Shown in pieces: positions 24,071-35,048 of a DNA stretch of 60,090 nucleotides. Location: contig CALSCO010002003.1 of the NCBI GenBank assembly GCA_943704415.1, positions 1 to 60,090 of the forward strand, read 5' to 3'. The DNA comes from Parvularia atlantis (taxonomy: Eukaryota; Opisthokonta; Rotosphaerida). Numbering within the stretch: position 1 is the first letter of the stretch; every line of letters starts with the position of its first letter. Below the pieces are notes generated by a model. That model saw nothing but the letters and a program-made list of their open reading frames with translations, did not search any database and was not told where the DNA came from. The translations under genes were made by a program, and so were the position numbers.

Positions 24071-24495
24071 GCGGCGACGATGCGCTCGACGGCGTTGCGG
24101 TCGTCCCCCGGTGGTAGCGGCACGGCGGCCACGTGCGCGTCCAGCAGGCGCTGTGCCATGGGGAGGAGGAAGCACAGCGTCTTGCCCGAGCCCGTCGGCG
24201 CGCCCACGGCGAGGCTCCAATTGGGGCGCACGCCGCCCGGCACGCGCGTCGTCACTGGCAACGGCGGCGCCAGCAGGCTCGGCAGCACCGCGCGCTGCAC
24301 CGGCGTCGGCGCGTCCATGCCGAGCGCCGCCAGCCGCGCCACGAGCCGCGCATGCAGCCCGAGCGCAGCGAAGGTGACGCCGCCAGTCGCCGGCATGTCT
24401 CTCGCCTGGCTGCGGATCAGCTCAAAGTCCGCTCTCAGGCTTGTCCGCGCCCGCTGTCCGCGTCGTTGGCGTTGTATGAAAGCAACAAGAAACAT
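22438..24495 (-). CDS. DEAD-box RNA helicase, possibly mitochondrial (DDX28-like)
   Basis: DEAD-box proteins unwind short RNA duplexes or remodel RNPs using ATP. The start at 24495 (MFLVAFIQRQRRGQRARTSL) gives a basic, acid-free leader typical of mitochondrial import. The Q motif region is FAALGLHARLVARLAALGMD plus TPVQ. Motif I is APTGSGKT, followed by about 26 consecutive glutamines before motif Ia (LVPTVELAAQ) and TPGV. Motif II reads DELD instead of DEAD (ILALDELDLLLTSG). Motif III reads ATGAT where SAT is usual. Domain 2 has MVFANTARTAVQLHDEL and motif VI HRIGRTARAGKTG. The C-terminal tail is basic (LFSRKRSLRKKTRK). The divergent motifs II and III and the leader recall DDX28, a mitoribosome assembly factor, but assignment to that subfamily is inference. 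Confidence 0.8.
23991..24069. repeat. (CTG)26 / CAG repeat encoding polyglutamine
   Basis: A pure triplet repeat. Read on the minus strand it encodes about 26 glutamines between helicase motifs I and Ia of the DEAD-box gene. The site is a surface loop in known DEAD-box folds, so length changes may be tolerated. Confidence 0.95.
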
Positions 24496-24583
24496 TGTGC
24501 GAGTGATGTGAGTGAAGGTTGCAGGGCGTGGTGGGGAGGGCAGGGTGAAGTAATGCAAATGGACCGCAAAGCGATGGGGCGTA

Positions 24584-26443
24584 TCAAACTGGGTTGAGTA
24601 GGGTCGAGAGGTTGCTGCGATGCGGAGCCTCAGCGCGCGCCTTGCTCGAGAGCTGCAGCAGGAGCGTGGCCTCCTCGATGCCCGCACCGCACTCACCCTC
24701 GTCGCTCGGTGCCTCCCGCTTGACCGCTTGCCCGTTGGGCGGGCTTGCGACGCTCGACGCTGATGGCGACGACACCGCGCTGGACGAGCCGGGAGAGGGC
24801 ATGGAGACGGGCGAGAGCGGCTGGGTCGAGAAGGACGGCGGCGGCGGCGAGGGCGACGACTTGATGACGGGCGTGCGGATGGTGGGCGTGCTGGCCGAGT
24901 GCGCAAGCTTGGAGCGCTTGAGCGCGCCCAAGTCGGGCTGGAGCATGTCGCCGGGGCAGCGCGGTGAGATAGGCTGCATTGGCACACCCACGGGCGGGAA
25001 GTACGTCGGCGACGGGCCCGGAGGCAGGATCACGGCACCCGAGCGGAACGCAACCGACTGGCCCCAGTAGCCCTGCGCGGCGGCCGATGCGGCGACGCGC
25101 GCGTACAGCTCGAGCGGGAGTGCGGTGGGGCCGAAGGGGAGCGGCACGGGCATGCCGCCGAGGTGCATCTGCGGGAATGGCTGGCGGCCGGGGAACCACG
25201 ACAAGTCGCCGACGGGGCGCGGGGCGACGGGGGCAAGCGCGCGGGGCTGCTGCGCGGGGAGACGCTGCGGCTGTTGTTGCAGGGGCGCCAGCTGCTGCGG
25301 GTGGAGATGGCGGTACTGGTGCTGATGGTGCGGCTGCGGTTGCGGCTGCGGCTGCGGCTGCGGCTGCTGCGGGTGGAGATGGCGGTACTGGTGCTGATGG
25401 TGCGGCTGCGGTTGCGGCGGCTGCTGCGGCTGCTGCGGCTGCTGCGGCTGCGGTTGTGGCTGCGGCTGGACGCGGGCGACGATGGACGGGGCGGCGGCAC
25501 CCGTGTCGCTGCCGTCATTGATCCAGGGCATGAGCACTGCGCGGCGCGATGAGGGTGAGCGGCGAGGAGCGGCGAGGTGAAGCGGGAGCGTGGTGACGGA
25601 CCCTGGAACGGCCACCCGCCGTGGCAGTCGGGATGGGTCTTGCGGTGCTGCTCCTGGTTGATGTAGATGTAGGGCGCGCAGTCGCGGCAGCCGTAGATGG
25701 GCACGGTGACGTGCCGTGTGAGGTGCTGCATGAGCTGCACGCGGCGCGGGCTCTTGAAGCGGCAGCCGTCGATGGGGCAGAAGCGGCTGTTGACAATGTA
25801 AAACTGCTGGTAGGCGTGGTGCAGCAGGTGCAGCGGCACGGCCGCGCGCCCGTGCGACTCGTTGCAGCCGGGCCAGACGCAGCACACTTGCGGCTCGAAC
25901 CCGCACAGACGGCAGTGCGACCGCCAGAGCGCGTTACGCACGCGCCGGCGCATCCCCGAGTCGCACGAGGGACAGTGCCAGTCGTAGCGCGACGCGTTGC
26001 ACTGCCGCACGTCCTCCTCGTCTATCGGCATGCACTCGCGCGCCCGCTTCTGCTGCGCGTCAGGGGCGTTGGGCCACGTTAGCCTCCAGTCGGGAAATAC
26101 GGAAAAATCCCCTCTCGCCGTCACGTCGCCGCGCCACCGCCGCCGTCCCCCGCGCCCGCGCGCGCATCGATGTGCCACGGCCGCGCATCGCACGCGGGCG
26201 GGGCGGCGGCGGCGTGGCGACGGCGGGCGCCGGCCGCAGGGCGAAAAACAACAACGGGGCCAAGAGGGTGCTCCGTTGACCCTCTTCTTCCGCCGCGCCC
26301 GCTCCCGATGGCCCCTTCGCCGTCCCCCCCGCAGTACGCACACAGCCCTCGAGCCACTGGCACACGACGTCCCACGCGGGCGGCTCGCCGGTGACGCCGC
26401 CGAGCGTGGTCGGGACGGGCGGCGACGGCGGTGGCGACGACAT
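24584..26443 (-). CDS. C2H2-like zinc-finger protein with Gln/Pro-rich tail
   Basis: Not a family I can name. Exon 1 starts at 26443 (MSSPPPSPPVPTTLGGVTGE) and ends ...CQWLEGC at a GTGCGTACT site. The intron is long for this genome (about 275 nt) and ends CCCTGACGCGCAG. Exon 2 opens QKRARECMPIDEEDVRQC and carries a cysteine-rich block at 26030-25640: WHCPSCDSG, SHCRLCGFEPQVCCVWPGC, FCPIDGCRFKSPRRVQLMQH with LTRH, and YGCRDCAPYIYINQEQHRKT. The last two read as C2H2 fingers. A GTCCGT...CGCAG intron leads to a tail of repeated QP and HQHQYRHLHPQQ units and a Ser/Pro-rich C-terminus. Such tails are common in transcription regulators, so a nuclear DNA-binding role is inferred. It faces the secreted hydrolase gene across a CCAAT-bearing promoter. 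Confidence 0.65.
25300..25470. repeat. minisatellite encoding Gln/Pro/His repeats
   Basis: Two near-identical copies of a unit of about 75 bp, each containing GCGGGTGGAGATGGCGGTAC, separated and flanked by GGCTGC/GGTTGC hexamer runs. On the minus strand they encode two copies of QPHHQHQYRHLHPQQ within the tail of the zinc-finger protein. Confidence 0.85.
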
Positions 26444-26830
26444 CTGCTGGGGAAAATTGCGCCGCAGCCGAAAGCCGGTTTGTGGTCGCTGAAACACACC
26501 CGCGGCGCGCGCTGATTGGTCGAAATGCGAAAAACGTGCGCGCACCCAAACGTGTCATGCGGTTTCACCGCGACGGGCTGGGCCCTGCGCTCCCACGTGG
26601 CGCCGATTTGAGATGCTGCGCGCTCACGCTTCATCCCCACGCCTCATCCGTCTCGCGCCGCACCCCACCCGCAGCCCGCAACCGTGCAGCCGCGCACACG
26701 AACAGTCCGGCTGAACCCCTTCACCCGCCCTTGCTTCGCCGTTGACGCGCATGATTGGTCCGCGCATGCCGACCAATGGGCGCGCGCCGCCACCGCAGCC
26801 ACGGCTGTCGTTTGTCTGCGTGACGTCGCG
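26444..26830. promoter_or_regulatory. divergent promoter with CCAAT boxes
   Basis: This 387-bp gap separates the zinc-finger gene (-) from the secreted hydrolase gene (+). It holds CCAAT boxes in both orientations: ATTGG at 26515-26519 and 26754-26758, and CCAAT at 26773-26777. The sequence GAAAAACGTGCGCGC (26529-26543) is notably AT-richer than its surroundings. I see no TATA box and no coding potential. NF-Y binding is the established reading of CCAAT in eukaryotic promoters; its use here is inference. Confidence 0.55.
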
Positions 26831-29446
26831 ATGTGGTCGCGTGACCTCGTCGTCGCTGTCGTCGCGGCGCTCGCGCTGCTTGGCGGCGCGCTCGCCCAGG
26901 GCAGTGCGTCGCCCGCCGTCGCGTGCGCGCGCGTGCACGCCGTGCTCACGTGTGCCACGCAGATCTTGGCGCGTGCGACCCGCTGGTGCCCGAGGCGTGC
27001 TTCCTGCCCGTGCGCCGTTCACCACCGCACGTTTGGCCCTCGCTCACGCACGCACACGCGCCGCAGTTCCCCAACAACTTCTGGCTCGCGCGCGACCCGT
27101 CGACCGTCTCGGGCTACCGTGTGAGCCTCCAGCGCGAGACGATGCCGCTCGACCGCCAGGCGCGTTGGTGGTCCGCGGTGCCTACGCCCCTCCGTTGACC
27201 ATCGCTGCACAACCGCTTTGCATACACACGCGCAGGGCCGCGACTTTGACCCGTCCGAGTGGAACACGCTCGACGGCTTCTCGAGCATGCCGTCGATCCT
27301 GACGTACTTTGCGCAGAAGGTCGACACGACGCCGCTGCCGCCGCACTGGGACATCGCGCAGTCGCTCCGCGCCGACTGCCAGACGCTCCTGGTCGAGTAC
27401 GCCACGGGCACGCGCCTGCCGCACTTTGTCGAGCTCGACTACTCCAACAACAACGCCAACGGCACCCAGGCGTTCACGATGTGGGCCGACCGGCGCCTGG
27501 ACGTGCGTGCCTAACCCGCCTGTTCGCTCGCTTGCGATGGCTGATCGGGAGGTGCAGGATGCGACGCGCTACATCGTCGCCATGCGCGGCCTCGTCGATG
27601 TCGACGGCCGCCCCGTCCAGCCCTCGGCCGCCTTCGCCGCCCTGCGCGACGGCACGCCCACGTCCGACCCGGCCATCGAGGGCCGTCGCGCGGTCTTTGC
27701 CGAGATCTTCGCCAAGCTTGAGTCGATCGGCGTGCGGCGCGCCGACCTGCAGATGGCCTGGGACTTTTCGACCGCGTCGCGCGAGAGTGTGACCGAGCGC
27801 ATGGTGGCCGCGCGCGACGATGCCAACGCGCGCGTGGGCGAGGACGGTGCGCGCGCCCAGACGCGTTGCGTACAGCGTGCTGAGCCGCGCGCGCAGGCCC
27901 CGCGTACACGATCACGTCGGTCGACGAGGACTTTTCCGAGTACGTGATCCGGCGCATCAAGGGCATGATGAACGTGCCACTGTACTGCTCCTCGCCGTAC
28001 CCGGGCTGCACGCTCGTGCTGGACGAGAAGGGCCTGCCCGTGTACCAGGGCACGTACGACGTCGAGTTCACCGTCGTCATCCCGCGCTCGCTCGGCTCGA
28101 CCGGCACGAGCGGCCCGATCATCCAGTACGGCCACGGCCTCCTCGGCGGCCAGGGCGAGGTCACGACGACGTACCTGCAGCAGATCGCCAACACCTACGG
28201 CTACGTCTTCTGCGCCACTGACTGGCAGGGCATGGCCGGCCCGGACACGATCACGATCGGCCTGATGATGCTCACGGACCTGGGCAAGGCACGCGCACCC
28301 CGCGGGCTGCGAATGTGGCTGACGCCCGCGCGCGACGCAGTTCAAGATCATCCCCGACCGCAGCACGCAGGGCATGGTCAACGCGCTGATGCTGATGAAG
28401 GTGCGCGCCTGCGCCCGCGTTTGTTTGTGCTCACGCGCTAGCGCAGCTCATGAAGGGCCGCTTTGCGCGCGACCCGCTCGTCATCTTCAACGGCAACTCG
28501 GTGATCGACACGACGCGCCGCTTCTACTACGGCAACTCGCAGGGCGGCATCCTCGGCCTCAAGTGCGCTCACTTTGCCGCTGCGCACACTCTGACCCCGT
28601 GCGCGCGCCGACAGCTACATGGCGACGTCGCAGGACGTGACACGCGGCGTGCTCGGCGTTAGCGGCGCCCCCTGTGCGTGCTCACTCAGCACGCGACTCG
28701 CGCACGCCCGCTCACGCCCCGCGCAGACGCGATTCTGCTGCCGCGCAGCGTCGACTTTAACATGTACGTGAGCTTGCGCGAGCGTGTGCGGCCACGGTGC
28801 GCTGGCTGACACGACGCACGACGCAGCTTCTACCAGATGCTCCGTGCGCGCTACGACTCGAACCTCGAGCGCATCTGGATCATCGGTTTCCTGTGCATGC
28901 TCTGGGAGCGCGCGGAGCCTAGCGGCTACCTGAGCGCGATCAACACCCCCCTGCCCAACACGCCCGCGAAGCGCGTCATCCTGCAGTACGGTGCGCCGCC
29001 GCGCTGGCCCCACGTACGTCGCTCGCCCGCCACACTCACCACCTGCATGCGTGTGCACAGGCCTCGGCGACGCCCAGGTCAGCTGGCTAGGCACCTACAG
29101 CAAGGCGCGCTCGATCGACGCCGTCTTCTTCCGCAACAACGTGCGTGAGCTCAACGAGACCATCTTTGGCATCGACGAGGTCGCGGTGTGTCGCACGCGC
29201 GCTTGATCGGGTCGCCCGCTAACGCTCACGCACGCGCGCGCCCAGGGCCCCGTCATCCAGGGCTCGGTCGCCGTCGGCTTCAGCTTTGGCGCGCCGCCGG
29301 CCCCGCGCACCAACACGCCGCCCGACGGCGACTTTGACACCCACGAGAAGCCACGGCGCGACGCGCGCGCCATCGAGCAGATGGACCTGTTCTTCAAGAC
29401 GGGCCAGATCGTCGATACGTGCGACGGCGTGGGCTGCAAGGCGTGA
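26831..29446 (+). CDS. secreted alpha/beta-hydrolase (bacterial extracellular-lipase-like)
   Basis: The ATG at 26831 opens a clear signal peptide (MWSRDLVVAVVAALALLGGA, then LAQG). Short introns join it to GACDPLVPEACFLP and FPNNFWLARDPSTVSGYRVS, an opening I associate with secreted hydrolases of myxobacteria and other bacteria. The core has IIQYGHGLLGGQGEV (oxyanion strand region) and DWQGMAGPD. The nucleophile elbow is FYYGNSQGGILG, a G-x-S-x-G-type motif with Ser about two-thirds along, and RVILQYGLGDAQVSWLGT marks the acid/His region. The product is probably an esterase or lipase acting outside the cell or in the phagosome. Introns with the local consensus show that it is a settled nuclear gene even if its origin is bacterial. 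Several exon borders in 28280-28840 are uncertain. Confidence 0.7.
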
Positions 29447-29525
29447 GCGACACATACGTAGGTGTTGTCTGACGGAGAGGCGACCGCCAGATTGCGCCTG
29501 TCGGCACTCTGTTGCGCGTTGCGCA

Positions 29526-30353
29526 ATGACCTCCTCGCGCGACCGCCTGCGCCGCATCGGCGACGAGACGCGCCAGCTAGTCGGGCGCCTGCTCAACGGC
29601 GCGCGCCTGTGGCCCGAGCAGCCCGACGACCTGGCGCGCGCAGTGGCGGCGGGCATCCTGGCCACGCGCGTGATCGGGCAGCTGCCGGCGCCCGAGTCAG
29701 TCGCGATGCGGGCACAGCGGGCGGTCGAGGTGGTGCGCGCCGACACGTTCGAGGCGGCGGCGCGGCTGCGGTCCGAGCGCGGATGCGGGCGCGTGTGCGT
29801 GCTCAACATGGCGAGCGAGCGAGTGCCGGGCGGCGGGTTCCTGTCGGGCGCGAGCGCGCAGGAGGAGAGCCTGTGCCGGCGGTCGTCGCTGTACGCGGCC
29901 GTGCGGCGCTGCGCGGACGATTTCCCGCTCGAGCCGCACGAGGCGATGTACACGCGCGACGTGCTCGTGTTCCGCGCGCCCGAGAGCGACGGCTGCGCGC
30001 TGCTTGGGCAAGCGTCGTTCCTGGTCGACGTCGTGTCGATGGCTGCGCCGCGCGTGCGCGACCGCGGCGACTGGACGGCGACGCGCGCGTACGAGAACCT
30101 GTGGGCAAGCAAGCTGCAGCAGCTGCTGGCGGTGGTCGCGGCCGAGGGCCCCGACTGCGACCTGCTTGTGCTGGGCGCGTGGGGCTGCGGCGCGTTCCGC
30201 AACCCGCCCGAGCGCGTGGCGCGCTTCTTCCGCGACGCGCTGCACGGCTTCCGCGGGCGCCTGCCGCCGCTGGTCGTCTTTGCCATCCACGACGTCGAGG
30301 GCCGGCGCACGGGCAACCTGGAGGCGTTCCGCGAGGTCTTCCCGGCTGTCTAA
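29526..30353 (+). CDS. microbial-type poly(ADP-ribose) glycohydrolase (PARG), intronless
   Basis: PARG of the TIGR02452/DUF2263 type removes ADP-ribose chains from proteins. The start is the ATG at 29526 (MTSSRDRLRRIGDETRQLVG), giving 275 aa, the usual size for the microbial form. The catalytic signature is complete: VPGGGFLSGASAQEESLCRR, i.e. GGG-X6-QEE. Macrodomain-like strands follow (FLVDVVSMAAPRVRDRG), and the C-terminal substrate-loop motif is LLVLGAWGCGAFRNPP. It has no intron, unlike almost every other gene here; a possible 5' UTR intron ends GCCAG at 29490. Its missing introns and bacterial-type fold hint at transfer or a retro-copy. It lies 79 bp after the hydrolase gene on the same strand. 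Confidence 0.9.
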   Translation: MTSSRDRLRRIGDETRQLVGRLLNGARLWPEQPDDLARAVAAGILATRVIGQLPAPESVAMRAQRAVEVVRADTFEAAARLRSERGCGRVCVLNMASERVPGGGFLSGASAQEESLCRRSSLYAAVRRCADDFPLEPHEAMYTRDVLVFRAPESDGCALLGQASFLVDVVSMAAPRVRDRGDWTATRAYENLWASKLQQLLAVVAAEGPDCDLLVLGAWGCGAFRNPPERVARFFRDALHGFRGRLPPLVVFAIHDVEGRRTGNLEAFREVFPAV

Positions 30354-30372
30354 CAGGCGCATACGCGCGCGC

Positions 30373-30411
30373 GCACACACACGCACACACACGCACACAC
30401 GCACACACACG
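30373..30411. repeat. compound (CA)n/(CG) microsatellite
   Basis: CA repeats broken by CG steps lie in the 67-bp gap between the stops of PARG (+) and MIC19 (-). No gene is interrupted. Confidence 0.9.
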
Positions 30412-30420
30412 TGCGCGCAT

Positions 30421-31179
30421 TCAGTGAGCCCGCTGCATGTACGCCTGCAACCCTTCTGTCAGCACGTGAGCGGCGCACACACGGCCGCACACGCGCCGTC
30501 TCGGCCTCCTTGACGCGGTTGAAGAACTCGTGCACCTCGAACGCGCAGTTGAGCGGCGTGCTGCCGTTGGCCGCGATGCACGTGCGCAGGGCCTCGCGCG
30601 CGGCCGTGATCGGCGCGTCCTCGACCATGCCGCGCGTGCTGCCGGCGCGTATGAGAGGCTGTGGTGCACCCGCGCGGCCGCGCACATCTGCGACTCGTAC
30701 AGCGGCTGTGTCCGCCGCCGCATCATCTCGAGCATCGTCTCCTCGGCCACGCCGAGCTGCTCGACCTTCGTGTGCGCGCGTGCGCAATGAGCGCCTCGAC
30801 GTCAGGATCGTCCCGTCCGCGCACCGTCACGGCCGCCGAGCTCGCCGCCGCCGATTGCCGGCCCTGCGCGCCTCACCAAGATCAGCAATCGCACGCACAG
30901 CCCGGCCTGCTGCGTCGTACGCGCTCAAAGGCCTCGGCGAGCATGCGGTCGATCGTCTCCTTGTCGAGCTGCGCCGCCGCATCGCCACGCGGGCGCTGGA
31001 GGCCGCCGCCGGTGCGCCCGCGCCCCTCGAGCCTGCGCAGCACGGCGTCGCTGATCTGTGCGGTGCGAGTCAGCAGCTCGATGGGTCGACGGCGTTTCGC
31101 GCACCGTGAGCGAGAAGCCCGGCGTCGCGTCGTTGTGGAAGGTCGCGGTGTGCGCCTCGCTCGACGATCCCGCGCCCAT
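30421..31179 (-). CDS. MICOS subunit MIC19/CHCHD3-like protein
   Basis: MIC19 helps hold mitochondrial crista junctions. The start at 31179 gives MGAGSSSEAHTATFHND, with Gly2 and following serines suited to N-myristoylation as in MIC19. The intron at the end of ATPGFSLT (GTGCGCGAAACG...CGCACAG) leads to ISDAVLRRLEGRG, matching the family's early 'hydrophobic strand, then helix' pattern. Middle exons are helical (DKETIDRMLAEAFERV; VAEETMLEMMRRRTQPLYES). The C-terminus has the twin-cysteine CHCH half LRTCIAANGSTPLNCAFEVH, with C-x10-C spacing as in human MIC19, and ends LQAYMQRAH at 30421. Exon borders around 30780-30900 are not resolved. N-terminus, helix and CHCH together make the family call good. 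Confidence 0.75.
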
Positions 31180-31316
31180 CTTCGCAAATGCACATTCCCA
31201 GCCAAACCCGACGTCCACCACACTGCCTCTCTCTTGGTCTCACCCATGCATGATGTCCACCATGCTGACCATTTCACTTCCCAGCAAGGCTGGTCAGCGG
31301 CCACGCTGGCAAGAGC

Positions 31317-33041
31317 ATGAGCCTGGACGACTCGACGCGGCGCTTCTACGAGGCGCTCGGGCGCTGCCTGCACAACGAGGCGCTGCAGCACCTGCGCGTG
31401 TGTGCGGTGCGGTGCCCTCTCTCGCATCCAATCGCACTCCCCCCCCCTGACACGGCGCACACGCGCGAGAGCAGGCGATGACGGCCAACACGCCGCTCGC
31501 GCCCGCCTTCGTCGCGCTGCAGCGGTTCGCGCACAATGAGCAGCTGTACACGAGCATCGGGTTCCTGCGCAAGGGCCTGTTCAAGCGCGATGTGCGACGC
31601 GGCGTCGCACGCGCGTCTCGGATGCGTCTCACGCCGCTGGCGGCCCTCGCCGGCAGTCGCTCAGCCTCACGTACACGACCGTGCTCGACGAGCTGCAGCG
31701 GATGGCGCGCGAGTGCGCCACGGCGCCGCTGCCGGCCAGCGTCAACGCAGACTTTTTCGCCGACCTCTTCCGCCAGACGTGCACGTTGATCAACGTGCGG
31801 CAGAAGCTGATCGCGACGTGCGCCGCGCCCCTTCTTGTGTGCGCTTCGCCTGATCGTGCCACCGCCGCCGCCGCAGCTACCGCCTGCTCGCCGGGTCGCC
31901 CTCGAGCCTGCCCGACTACCGCCTGCTCGTCGTGTCGCTCGAGGTGCTGCTCGACACGAATCGCGCGCAGTTCCCCCACCCGTGCCTCGCCCTGCTGCGC
32001 CTCGGCTTTCTGTGCGCCTTGCATCCTCACTCGTTCGTGACTGATCGACGCGGCGCGCGCGCAGGTACGAGACGAGCGTGCTGATCTGCCTGTTCAAGGC
32101 CCAGACGGCCATCGGCGCGTACGAGTTCAAAGAGGCGACGGCGCTGCTGTTCAAGAACCGCAGCTACCTCGACCAGTGGCGCACGCGCATCTTCCCGCCC
32201 GTGCCCGAGCCCGGCACCAAGGCCGCCAAGGGCGCCGAGGTGTTCAAGCTGCCCAACACGTACTGCTGGCTGAGCGAGCTGCACGGTGCGCGCCGCCACG
32301 GCTCGCCTGTGCGTGCTCATTTCTTCCGCACATAGGCCAGCTCGTGGCCAAGGAGACGCTGTACTTTTACAACATCCTCGGGCGGCACGAGGCCGAGACG
32401 GGCGAGGCCGACATGCGCGCGCAGTTTGCACGGACCGAGTACGACTTTTATGACGCGTGCGTGCGTCGCGCGTCGCCTGGCTGTTTCCAATTGAGACGTC
32501 GCGCAGCATCCGCGTGTTCCACCGACGGACGGACGCGATCAACATCTCGCTGCTGTTCCACGTGACGGGCAGCGAGCCGTTCCGGAAAGACGGTGCGGTG
32601 CCAGTGCGCGCCCTCGTCCGTCGGCTCACGTGCCCGGGCAGGCTACACCGTGCCGTCGGCGCAGGCCGAGGTGTTCACGGGGCTGAACTCGTTCCAGTGC
32701 ATCTTCAGCCACCCGGCGCCGACCACGCCGCCCGAGCACAAACCCAACGTGATCATGATCATCCAGGACAAGGACGAAGACATCTCGCTTACGCGCGACG
32801 GGCCGTACAAGTTCCAGGACACGAAGGCACAGCCGCGCGCGTGTGCGCTGCTCGCGGCCTGACGCGCCGCGCGCAGGCGCACGCCACGTACTTTATCGCG
32901 CGCCTCGACCCGAGCGTGTTCTTCATCGTCATTTACGGCGAGCGGGCCGCGAGCAAGGAGTCGGCCATCGTAGAGTTTTTCACCTCCATCTGCAGCGTCC
33001 TGCGCTCGACCAACCTGTACGACAAGCTCAACCGCTACTGA
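31317..33041 (+). CDS. KICS2: KICSTOR subunit 2 (KICS2/C12orf66) homolog
   Basis: In animals KICS2, with KPTN, ITFG2 and SZT2, anchors GATOR1 on lysosomes so that mTORC1 is switched off when nutrients fall. The start is the ATG at 31317 (MSLDDSTRRFYEALGRCLHN). Helical exons follow (TYTTVLDELQRMARECATAP, VLICLFKAQTAIGAYEFKEA). The C-terminal roadblock-like half carries the family's best motifs: INISLLFHVTGSEPFRKDG (human: VSLIFDNRGSESF), PNVIMIIQDKDEDIS, and ATYFIARLDPSVFFIVIYGE with a closing amphipathic helix before the stop at 33041. About nine introns were read, all of the GTGCG...CTGAC...CAG type. Length (roughly 420 aa) matches the human protein. None of its partners is in the window. 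Confidence 0.85.
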
Positions 33042-33131
33042 GCCTCCGCACTCTGCCAGGGCCACTTTACCCGCAATTTGTACATTCTGAACAAAGCTGC
33101 TGCGCGCCCGCGCGCCAGAGGGTGGAGGATG

Positions 33132-35048
33132 TCACAGCAGCGAGCGGTCGGCGTTGTGCGCAAAGTCGCTGATGATGATGGTGTTGTCCTGCAAGGACGC
33201 GCACTCACGCGTCAGCACCGCGCCGGGTCCGTCACGACGGGCGCCGCACCTGCGCACACGTCACGAGCCGTGTGAGCGAGAACTGCAGCCGGAAGATGCG
33301 GTTCTGGTGCATGTTGGCCTTGGTCCACCACAGCTCGCCTGCGCGCCGCACGCCCGGTCAGCAGCGCAAGCGCGCCCAAAGAGCGCGTGCGCACCCGTGT
33401 GAAAGTCGACCACGCGGATCGACTTGTCGTACGAGCCCGTGACGACCTTCTCCGAGTCAAACTGAAGCGTGCGCACCAGGTCCGTATGGCCTTCGAGCGT
33501 GCGTACGACCTTGTTCTGGCGGCAGTCCCACATGCGCAGCGACTTGTCCGACGAGCCCGTGGCTGCCCGCGCGTATGTGTAAGACGCACACAGGCGCTGC
33601 GGGTGCGCACCGATCATCTCAGACGTGGCCTGGACGCAGGCGATCCCGCGCTCGTGCGGGTTGATTACCTGCAGGCACTGCTGCTTGGCGATGCTCCAGA
33701 CGCGTACGGTGCGGTCGCCGGACGCCGACACGATGATGTCGTCCTGCATGCCGCGTCAGGCGCACAGAGCTGCCATGGCTGCGGCGCACCAGCAGCTGGC
33801 ACGCGTTGATTGCCGCGTTGTGCCCGAGGAAGATGCGCAGCGGCTCGCCCGAGTGCACGTCCCACACCCGCACGCTGCACAGTGCGACGCGCTGAGCACA
33901 CAGCGCACGCACGCAGGCCGGCGCACCTTTTGTCCTTCGAGCACGAGACGATGTACGAGTGGTTGAAGCGCACGTTGAGCACGGGCTGCTCGTGGCCCTG
34001 CAGCGTGCGGATGACCTCGCCGGTGTCGATGTTCCAGACCTGCCACACGCATGAGCACTCGCGCTGCCAACGTGTTGGCGTCTCACCTTGATCGAGCTGT
34101 CGGACGACCCACTCATGATGCGCGTGCCGTCGTACTGCAGGCACAGCACCGACTGCGTGTGCCCCGTGTACGTTTTGAGGCACGCGACTGGTCGCACGCC
34201 ACGGGGTGAGCACAACCACCACCAGCGCGTGGGCCGCCACGCACAGGTCGTAATGTCCCACTTCTTGATCGTGCTGTCCCTGGACCCGCTGATGATTTTG
34301 CTGTCGTCAAACTGGAGGCAGTACACGGCGTCCGAGTGCCCTGCGCGCCGCACGCTCAGTGCCACAGACGCAGGCGCACACGCACGCGCGCACCCGAGAT
34401 CGTCTGCGTGCGAAAGTCGCCTCGGCGCCAGTTGCGCTTGACCTTGAGCACCTCACGCACGACATCCTTCCTGCTCGCGGAAACACTGGTGAGACGCGTC
34501 CGCGACGCCGGCCACGCGCGCCGCACCACTTCATCCCTGGTCTATACTCAATCTTGCGCCAGTTGAGCAGCAGAAAGCGCTGGAGGGCGGCGCGGCGCAG
34601 GTCACGGTCAGCACGAGGCATCGCGAATAGAAGGCGAATCGGGACGCGCCTCGTGCCACAGCACGTCCGTGTCGATCACGGCGTGCCAACGGCGGCACAC
34701 GAGCATCGCACGGGCCAGCGACGCGAGGTCGAGGTGCGCGAGGACCTTGATGATGAGTTCCGTCGGCAGCTTGTTGATCCAGTCCTTGCGATAGAGCGCG
34801 CACGGTCAGTCACGACACGCAAGCACGCGCGATGACGTGCGCGCCGCGCGCACCCCCGACACCCACTGCCCCAGCTGCTCGTACGCGCGGAACTGCAGCC
34901 GCACCGGCAGCCGCTCGAGGATCGACAGCGCGTGCTGCAGCTCGGCCTCCAGCTCGCGCTCGGCGCTGTCGTCGTCCTCTCGGCATCAGCGCGTCACGCG
35001 TCGCCCTCACGACATCGCGGCGCACCGCGGCGGCGCGTCCACGTCCAT
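33132..35048 (-). CDS. F-box / WD40 repeat protein (beta-TrCP/Cdc4-like layout)
   Basis: F-box/WD40 proteins bring substrates to SCF ubiquitin ligases. The start chosen is 35048 (MDVDAPPR, spliced to [20 protein letters not shown]). This N-terminal region resembles the dimerisation helix of beta-TrCP and Cdc4. The F-box is at 34790-34680 ([35 protein letters not shown]). Seven WD blades follow, for example [20 protein letters not shown] with [28 protein letters not shown], and EPVLNVRF-type strands. The chain ends [18 protein letters not shown] at 33132. The reading frame stays open upstream to an ATG at 35333, so a longer N-terminus cannot be excluded, but that stretch looks like promoter repeats. 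Substrate unknown. Confidence 0.85.

Noticed and set aside
29286-29525. Upstream extension of PARG in the same open frame
   Set aside because: It overlaps the last exon of the secreted hydrolase in another frame and is Arg/Thr-rich; the ATG at 29526 gives the normal family length.
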